Source: Paraescarpia echinospica (taxonomy: Eukaryota > Annelida > Polychaeta > Sabellida > Siboglinidae). From it: 64,000 nt of DNA. Under the pieces are notes generated by a model. It was given only the letters and a program-made list of their open reading frames with translations, did not search any database and was not told the DNA's origin. The stretch is taken from contig CM034544.1 of NCBI GenBank assembly GCA_020002185.1, positions 30,215,842 through 30,279,841 of the forward strand, written 5' to 3'. Positions 56,740 to 64,000 of the stretch are shown piece after piece (positions within the stretch are counted from its first letter, which is position 1; the number at the start of each line of letters is the position of its first letter). The position numbers were made by a program, and so were the translations under genes.

Positions 56740-57075
56740 CAGTCGGGGGTGGCTCATAGGAGTGAGTGTCTGTCTTACAGTTCACCTTCACTGACAGAAG
56801 GGCAGCGAGAGTGTTCTGGGCCAACTCCCAGCGGTGCTCCGTGTCGATCTTGTTTACCACGGAGAACAAATTAATTACCGCTCTGAATCGGCGTTGCTGT
56901 GGGGCATGACTAGATAAACCTTCAAGACGGCTCAGAGGGTGGCGAAGGGATGATCTGCAGTGGTGCGTGTCGCCATGGCGGCCCAGAACGTATCCATGAA
57001 TTTCGCCCGCAGGGTATCCGAGTAGTCATCCGAGAGCAGGTGTTCTGGCAAACGCTTGGCCAGACCGAGCACTCA
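56740..57075 (-). pseudogene. hAT transposase C-terminal dimerisation region, broken
   Basis: The minus strand reads RLPEHLLSDDYSDTLRAKFM, DTFWAAMATRTTADHPFATL, stop, VYLVMPHSNADSER, then after a shift NLFSVVNKIDTEHRWELAQN and TLAALLSVKVNCKTDTH. PHSNADSER followed by FS-x-V-x-KI-x-TE-x-R is the signature of the hAT C-terminal dimerisation domain (established). A stop follows FATL, and a frameshift or small insertion follows SER near 56868. This is a degraded transposase or a domesticated derivative. Confidence 0.75.
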
Positions 57076-57400
57076 AACACACCACAGTAAAGCACTCAAT
57101 ACAAATAAAGCAGAACTTTTCATGCAGTCTCTCTGAACACCAGATCAAACATTGAAACACTCCAAAGCAAAGCACTCAATACAAATAAAGCAGAACTTTT
57201 CATGCAGTCTCTCTGAACACCAGATCAAACATTGAAACACTCCAAAGCAAAGCACTCAATACAAATAAAGCAGAACTTTTCATGCAGTTTCTCTGAACAC
57301 CAGACCGAGCACTAAAACACACCAAAGCAAAGCACTCTATACAAATAAAGCAGAACTTTTCATGCAATCTCCCTGAACACCAGATCCAACACTGAAACAC
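57065..57400. repeat. 80-bp tandem repeat, about four copies
   Basis: Units contain AGCACTCAATACAAATAAAG then CAGAACTTTTCATGCAGTCT. The first motif lies at 57091, 57171, 57251 and 57331, exactly 80 bases apart. The array separates the two hAT coding pieces. Confidence 0.95.
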
Positions 57401-57518
57401 ACCAAAACATTACAAGAAAATTTGCTTAGTTTAGTACTGTTAGTTTGTTAACTTGCCTACTTTATATCAATATATTTAATACAGGTTGTCAGAATTGACG
57501 ATGCATATTTGTATGTAC

Positions 57519-57646
57519 CTGTGTTTGGGGTGAATTTATCCCTCAAATCTGGCCGGAGGACCACCAACTCAATCAGCACTTGTTTGTTGTATGGCAGTTT
57601 CTGTACCATCATGGTCACCAGGGCAGGGTAGAAAAGACGAACGCTC
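57519..57646 (-). CDS. hAT-derived exon
   Basis: Bounded by acceptor CACTCAG (57648-47) and donor CACAG|GTACAT, this minus-strand exon reads SVRLFYPALVTMMVQKLPYN, then KQVLIELVVLRPDLRDKFTP and NT. FY-x-x-V, MVQKLP and DLR are typical of the segment just before the C-terminal domain of intron-containing hAT-like proteins. The following coding piece (56740-57075) is broken, so the locus is probably a pseudogene. Confidence 0.6.
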
Positions 57647-57660
57647 CTGAGTGACAATCA

Positions 57661-58562
57661 ACAAACAAGATAATAATTATATATAAACATGCTGCTGCAC
57701 ACAATGTTGAGGATTACCCTGTAGCAAAACAAATTGCAACTCTTCAATTGGATTGGTAGACAAATCTAATTAACAATAAAGTGACTCAGTGGAAGAGGTG
57801 AGCCCGCACATCATCGATGATGTGCAGAGCACCCTCTGCGTCTATGACGTCAAATAACGTCAGTTAAGGGACAACAATGAATGTAGCATCCGTCACTAGT
57901 TTTAAAACGTAGGTAAGAACAAACATTGGCAAAATGAAATAAAAATCGTACCTGAACGAATAATACCGACATCGCTTCGACAAAGCTGACGAAGGGCGTA
58001 AGCGCTGCCCTTGTGGCTCCTCGCTATCTTGCCTAGCCATTCTTTAACCCGACTGTCCTGGACCTGTGTTATGTATCACTTTTTTGGTGGTGATGCATTC
58101 CGCTCAGATGACATGTTGTTACGCTTAAAGAAGCAATGCATTTTCAAGGAACGTCCTGTATACAGCGAGCGAGTTAAGTTCCCGATTGTTGCTGTTTTCG
58201 TGAACGTTCGATTAGAGTATGCATTGAAGTTCAGGAACATGGAACCATAAAGAACTACAAGTATGACTTTCAGAATAATGATTACTGTTAAATTTATAAT
58301 GTTTGGGGCAAACTTATATATATTGCATATTGTTATCATTAAATTGTCAATCAGAAGTTTATTACATGATTACATCATGGAATTGTGCTAACTCTTTTGC
58401 AAGAAATGGATCAACGCGAAAGGCGATACCAGGCGAAACGCATACGTTTTTGTAACCGTTGAGCCAAGACTTATTTCAAAATCGTTATTGTTGTGGTTTC
58501 ATTGCTAGTATACGAATCACTTACCATTAAAGCAAATTATTTGTTAACCAGCTATTCTATGT
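57661..58562. other. No gene recognised
   Basis: Includes a short match to dispersed repeat family X (58238-58290). The upstream exons of the hAT-like locus were not found. Confidence 0.4.
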
Positions 58563-60278
58563 ATGCGAATGGGACTGTTAAGAACATTACCAGTCCTAGT
58601 GTGTGAATATGGTGTTGTTTCTGTACTGTCACATGTTAATCCTCGGAAAGCCCCAGGACCAGATGGTCTCAAAGGAAAGGTTTTAAAAGAATGTGCCGCT
58701 CAGCTAGGAAGCGTTCTTACACGCCTGTTCCAACTTTTATTGGACACTCAGTTTGTTCCGCGTCTGTGGCGGTCATCACTAATTAGACCTGTACCTAAAA
58801 CAAACAAAGCCACTCTCATGAAAGATTTTAGACCTATTGCTTAAACATATGTGTTGTGTAAATGCATGGAAAGAATAGTACATTGTCAGCTCACAGCAGC
58901 AGTGGCTGGTCGCATGGATCCCCTTCAATTTGCATACAGGGCGGGAAGGGGAGTAGAGGATGCCACTTTAACAATGCTCGACACAGTCTCTAAACATCTA
59001 GATTGTACTGGGACATTTGTCAGGATCCTTTTCATGGATTTCTCCTCAGCTTTCAATACCATACAATCTCATTTACTACTACAGCGACTACTTGACTTAG
59101 AGGTGAATCCTACTCTGGTTCATTGGAATAGAGCATTTCTGTGTGACCGACCACAGAGTGTCAGTGTGAAAGTTGATCCACTGTCAGTTCGGACAGGGGG
59201 ACACTCACTCTCTGAATATAGAGCCGTGCCTGATGGTTCAGTTATGTCTAACTTGTCCTAAACACAGGTGTTCCCCAGGGGTGTGTTTTGTCCCCTCTTC
59301 TTTTCTCAGTGTACACAAATGAAATAATGTGTAATGATAATGTTCTTAAGTTTATAAAGTATGCTGATGACATGGCACTTACTGCATGTCTTAAAGATGA
59401 GTATTCACTCTCACAGTACTGCCAGTATGTTGAACTGCTTATGTCATGGTTTGATAGCAGTTTTCGTTAGCTCAATGCTCAGAAAACTCAGGAGATGTGC
59501 TTAGGACATGGTCGATTTAAGGTAGCATCGTATCCTCTGTCTCAATCACTGGTGGTCAAAGGGCAAACGGTGGAAAGAGCGTCCACTTTTAAGTATATTG
59601 ATACTGTTGTTGATGACAATCTTACTTTCTCTGACAATGTACACTACGTATACAAAAAGGCACATCAACGTATGGTTTTGCTCCGGAAACTAAGGAGCGT
59701 TAATGTCAGCGCAGAGATCTGCAGATGGTGTACAGGTCATTGATTGAAAGTGTGCTCTGTTTTAACATAGTGTCATAGTATGGAAATTTAACTGCCAAGA
59801 ACAAAGCAAAGCTGGCTCAGGTGGTCAACCGGGCGAGCAAAATTGTTGTCATGAATCAACTGCAACTATGTGATATCTATCTGCAGGTTTTGAGAAAGAA
59901 AGCTGTCCAGATTCACCATGATACCAGTCACCCACTCAATTCTTCTTTTGAAACTCTGCCGTCTGGGCGACGGCTCAGAATGCCCATTGCACACAAAAAC
60001 TGTTACAAGAAATCTTTTGTTCCTTCAGCCATAAACCTACTTAATTCTAAGCCTAAACCTGCGGTTGTATACCATGTCAATGTCTAACGAGCAATTGCGT
60101 GTATATGGCGTATACGCAGAAGGAGATTGAAACCTAATGTACTGTACTTCCAAACATACCTAATGTGTATATAAATGTTTATATGTGTATATGTGCTAAC
60201 ACAGTGTGAGCCCAAAGGAAAATGTCCATACTATGCAAACCATTTTATGGACATTAAAGGCTTTTCAATTCAATTATG
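58563..60278 (+). mobile_element. Rex1-like LINE, decayed
   Basis: The plus-strand RT reads VNPRKAPGPDGLKGKVLKEC, DPLQFAYRAGRGVEDATLTM, motif A FMDFSSAFNTIQSHLL, then VFPRGV or PQGCVLSPLLFSVYTNEIM, KYADDMALTACLKDE, KGQTVERASTFKYIDTVVDD and KKAHQRMVLLRKLRSVNV. The tail NSSFETLPSGRRLRMPIAHK is also typical. Stops near 58843, 59468 and 59740 and a frameshift near 59260 break the frame; the YADD box is intact. It lacks the endonuclease at the 5' end and ends near 60278 in an AATTCAATT tail. Confidence 0.85.
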
Positions 60279-61681
60279 TTAAAATTGTGTTATGGTTAAG
60301 TCAGAAACAAAATTGTAAATCAAAATATGTTATTAAATTTGTTTGACCATGTGTTCCATGTCAAGCTAGATATGAAGTATTTTCAATAAAGCGATGACGT
60401 TAATGTAAGTAAGCTATTAGCTATACGACTGGTACCAAATTATAGCAGATATAAGCGATACCCGCGAAACACATTTTCTAAGTCCGTATTCACCATATTA
60501 TTAATGATCCAACAAAAAAACGAAATCGATACCAATGCAAAGCCATCCTTTTCTGTTTCGGCATTAATAGCAACATTATGTTCTATGCACAACACAAGTG
60601 AACTTATAACATTTTGCATGGTATGACGTATGACGTGGAAGGAGTTGACATGGTAAGACGTATGACGTGGAAGGAATGCAAACAAATATGATCAACTTAA
60701 GCAACAAGAAAATTATTAAACCGTGCATTGACAGTTGATGGATTTACATTACACATGACGGTTTACGTATTCTATGTACCAGAAAGCCATAAAAATACGT
60801 CATGTAGAGACACGATATGTTGCAAGACGGATAGTCTGTGTGTTTCGCGTGGTATCACACGAATCGGGCATATAACTTCAAACTCTTCTCTCTGGTAGGA
60901 ATAACAATATTAAGATGTCGCATGTTTTGTCTTAAAATCTTCAAGACCTCGATCAAATTTATTTTTGTCATATTAAAAGATGAAAACGATGTATGAAAGT
61001 CGCCAAATCTACAATGTATCTAGGTTTCGGGAGAATCGACCATTATGCTAACGTATCTTGGTTGCTATTGGGGAAACTAATGAGGCAGTTGCCTTTTATA
61101 ACCTTTATAACAGTATTATATGTAGCACGCATGTCACTGACCTAATTAAATTGACTTAATCAAGTTATATTATTATGTTGCTATAATTGTTTTAAATCAT
61201 TTTGATTGTCATTCCGTCGTAAAAGTATGGTATAATTACAGCAACAAGTTGCATATCCAGATTACACAGAAGTGGTTGTATCCGCACATTTTTGTCAAAC
61301 CGTTCACATTTACCATATACATTCTTGAAAATACAGGTCGTATGGTATCTCACGGAATGGGAGTCCTTAAATATTAATTATTGAATGTTGACCCACCGCA
61401 ACGGCTATAAGAGCGATATGTGATCGTGCCCCGGTATGCGCTTTTCTCTCACCTTTCCCTATTATTAACCATGTTCTTTTATATACGTATGCATTTTAGG
61501 TAAATATTCTAATTAGTTGAGTACATATGTGTAAAGCGCCTAAGAACAATCTCGATTGATATGGAAATAAATTATGTTATCATTAGAGACAAAATTGGTT
61601 CCGCGTTTCACAACGTCGAATTCATTTAAGCGTTACTATGGCTGTAATTACTTATCTAATACAATAGAGAATATCCCATCG

Positions 61682-61682
<1 letters not shown>
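60279..61682. other. No gene recognised
   Basis: A near-repeat of ATGGTATGACGTATGACGTG-like sequence (two units, about 60617-60675) is the only feature noticed. Confidence 0.45.
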
Positions 61683-61771
<89 letters not shown>

Positions 61772-61804
61772 CACACACACTAGCACACACACGCACACAC
61801 ACAC
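61683..61804. repeat. (AC)n microsatellite
   Basis: About 43 AC units, then interrupted by CTAGC and CGC steps. Confidence 0.95.
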
Positions 61805-62014
61805 TACGATAATAATTATCCTTTCTGGCAGAACAAATCGGTAATGTAAAAGTCTAAGAAACAGCAAGTAAAAGCTGAACGAGTGGGAGATCAATAACTA
61901 GAGCACCGCGTGCGCATCTCGTCAACTTTCGCAAAACAACGGAAACACTTACGTGCCCTATTGCATTGCTGTGCACATAGCAGAACATACGCATGTACGC
62001 ACGACTTTTGTGCA

Positions 62015-62383
62015 TTATTGTGTTGTGTCTATTAGCATGATTTTGCCATCAAACTCGATCATGGCTACGACTTTGGAGAACGTCACGTACGATTTGTCCC
62101 ACGTCTTCAGTAGCATGTGTGAGTTATTGAGACCTGTCCCTTTGAAATGTAAACCGTGTTCCCGTCTGTGGACACCAATGCACACATCAGATCGTTGTAG
62201 CTTCGCTGGCAGATTATTGTAGACACAATATAGGTTTTTGCTGTTTGTGTAGTATATAAACCACATCGTCCACATGGAGTCCGCTATTCCTCGTTGCTCA
62301 AAAGTCTTATACCACTCGGTCATCACGAGACCCGGTACATACGGTTTGAACGATAATTGTTGCCGTTTCTCGTGGAACCAGTC
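62015..62383 (-). CDS. Probable coding exon, unrecognised protein
   Basis: After acceptor CACCCGTAG (62385-84) the minus strand reads DWFHEKRQQLSFKPYVPGLV, MTEWYKTFEQRGIADSMWTM, WFIYYTNSKNLYCVYNNLPA, VCIGVHRREHGLHFKGTGLN and SKVVAMIEFDGKIML, ending at a stop near 62017. The composition (many W, Y, H and charged residues, no low complexity) and length look like a conserved globular protein rather than chance. The 3' boundary is uncertain because no clear donor was seen. Upstream exons would lie in the region now occupied by a (GT)n tract and an L2-like LINE. I could not place it in a family. Confidence 0.45.
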   Translation of the reverse strand, partial: DWFHEKRQQLSFKPYVPGLVMTEWYKTFEQRGIADSMWTMWFIYYTNSKNLYCVYNNLPAKLQRSDVCIGVHRREHGLHFKGTGLNNSHMLLKTWDKSYVTFSKVVAMIEFDGKIMLIDTTQ

Positions 62384-62443
62384 CTACGGGTGGGAAACAC
62401 GTGTCTTAGTTGTCCGTGTGTCTGTGTGCGTATGTGAGAGGGA

Positions 62444-62538
<95 letters not shown>

Positions 62539-62640
62539 GGAGTGTGTGTGTGTGTGTGGCATGTGTGAGGTATGAGTGTGTTAAGTGTGTGTGTGTGTGT
62601 TTGTGTGTATGCGTGCGTGTGTGCGTGCGTGTGTATGTGA
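62444..62640. repeat. (GT)n microsatellite, interrupted
   Basis: About 84 bases of pure GT followed by GAGAGGGA and further GT-rich sequence. Confidence 0.95.
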
Positions 62641-62734
62641 TTTATCTACAAGGCGAACAAAAACATTACTCATGCACATTCGTAGCTTTTGCGAGAGGCA
62701 ATTTCACATGCTGGCGTCATATACTGATTTAAAA

Positions 62735-64000
62735 TACGCGTAGGGAAAAAACCATCCAGTTTACTACGCTGCATTGGAGTACCAATAACGATCAATTCAG
62801 TTTTATTTGTATTTAATTTCAACTTGCTGTCAGTCATCCAGTGGAAGATATATTGAATGCAATCACTAAGTTGGTTAAAGGAGCAATTTGTATCCGGGGT
62901 AGCCAATGAAATGTAGATCTGAGTATCATCAGCATAAAGATGATGATCCAAGTTAAGTCTTTGTATAATAGAGCTTAGTGGCGTGGTGTAAAGATTAAAA
63001 AGCAAAGGCCCAAGAACAGAACCCTGGGGAACACCAAATAAAGCCGGCAGTGCAGGTGAAAAGCAGTTCCCAATCTTTCTAGTTTGATATCTATCAGTTA
63101 GATATGAAGAAAACCAGCTTAGAGCTGTGCCAGATATGCCGTACCACTTTAATAGGCGTTCAATGAGAATACTGTGATCAATCGTGTCAAACGCGGCAGA
63201 GAGACCTAGTAAGGTAAGTGCAGTCACTTTACCATTATTAATGTTCAAATTAATGTCATTATGAACCTTTAAGAGGGCAGTCTCTGGTGAATGAAACTGC
63301 CTATATGCCGATTGTGACACATTAGGTAAGACATTTGTGCTAATGTGAGACCTTAGACGACTTGCGACAATCTTTTCCAGTATTTTGGAAATGATGCTGA
63401 GGTTAGAAATAGGTCTATAACTGTTTAGGTCTTGTTTAGGCAAAGATGACTTCTTAAGAAGTGGTGTGACATGGGCGTATTTGAAATCATCAGGAAAACA
63501 GCCATAGCAAAGTGATGCATTTATAATATTTGTTATAGGTCCAATTAGTGTATCAAGACATGCTTTTAGCAGTATTGTTGGAAATGGATCAAGTGCACAA
63601 GATTTTTTTGGGGAGGACATCATTATTTTCCTAACTTCATGAACTGTTGCAGGTTCAAATGATACAAGTTGAGAATATATTTGTGGAAAGTCCACACTTA
63701 CATTACTTAAATTATGACGTGGGAAAGCAGAACGAATAATACTGATTTTATTCATAAAGTGACTAGAGAACGAATCACATAGAGACTTAATTAACACTTG
63801 ATCAGGTAGCGATGAAGTAGGCCGTCTGTGTAGAATGTTATTGATGCAGTTCCATAACTGACGCGGATTATCAGACTTATTTATGAACATATTTGTAAAA
63901 TAATCTGATTTAGCTTCAGCCATTAGTCTGTTACAGAGGTGACATTGCTTAGAATAGCGCGATCTATCTAATAGCGAGCGTGATTTGCGCCATTCACGCT
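62735..64000 (-). mobile_element. L2-like LINE, long open frame, continues past the window
   Basis: The minus-strand frame is open from the window edge (REWRKSRSLLDRSRYSKQCH) through the pre-RT linker (FTNMFINKSDNPRQLWNCIN) and RT: LKKSSLPKQDLNSYRPISNL, QSAYRQFHSPETALLKVHND, GVPQGSVLGPLLFNLYT and HLYADDTQIYISL. Motif A reads LLGLSAAFDTIDH, with GGT (Gly) where L2 elements normally have the catalytic Asp. The otherwise intact copy is therefore predicted inactive. It ends abruptly near 62735 after IGTPMQRSKLDGF, so its 3' end is truncated. Confidence 0.88.

Noticed and set aside
1..64000. tRNA or rRNA genes
   Set aside because: No cloverleaf with intact B-box or rRNA core was seen by eye; a tRNAscan-SE and Rfam run would settle it.

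Overview
The window looks like AT-rich nuclear DNA from an invertebrate animal, probably marine. Evidence: spliced coding exons with GT-AG introns and matching phases, many long microsatellites and minisatellites, and decayed non-LTR retrotransposons of several clades (CR1-like, L2-like, RTE, Rex1-like) beside fragments of DNA transposons and one LTR element. No rRNA, tRNA, operon or prokaryotic gene structure was seen. The species cannot be told from sequence alone.

The best gene is a ten-exon, plus-strand model at 21020-28393. Its phases join into 436 uninterrupted codons: three filamin-type immunoglobulin-like repeats, a Ser/Pro-rich linker, then an acidic C-terminal tail with a 10-residue tyrosine repeat. 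A second terminal exon of the same gene lies at 946-1094, inside a block (1 to about 3765, and again 4906-5100) that is copied at 27296-30887 and 33281-33480. So the window holds the 3' end of one paralog and most of the next in a head-to-tail tandem pair. The copies differ in tail tyrosines, in a 42-bp minisatellite (about 27 units versus 3) and in a 2.3-kb stretch present only in the second copy.

Between the two copies (5.2-20.5 kb) lies a transposon graveyard: an internally deleted CR1-like LINE, a retropepsin fragment, a broken SWIM / Ulp1-like protease / PHD transposon, a LINE interrupted by an RTE element, an L2-like fragment and a second CR1-like remnant. From 31 kb on there are scattered coding pieces: the N-terminal part of a YqaJ/SWIM-type protein (34.7-35.7 kb), an acidic terminal ORF (39.8-40.1 kb), a THAP-domain first exon (50.9-51.2 kb), a small glycine-rich ORF (55.2-55.4 kb), hAT-derived pieces (56.7-57.6 kb) and an unrecognised minus-strand exon (62.0-62.4 kb). 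Around them are inverted repeats, tandem duplications (including an exact 100-bp array carrying TGACGTCA in every unit), a terminal-inverted-repeat element and more LINEs (40.6-41.9, 58.6-60.3 and 62.7-64.0 kb).

The most interesting item is the tandem filamin-repeat gene pair with a duplicated YxNV-type tail. It looks like a cytoplasmic scaffold carrying SH2-docking-like tyrosines. That function is inference from motifs only.
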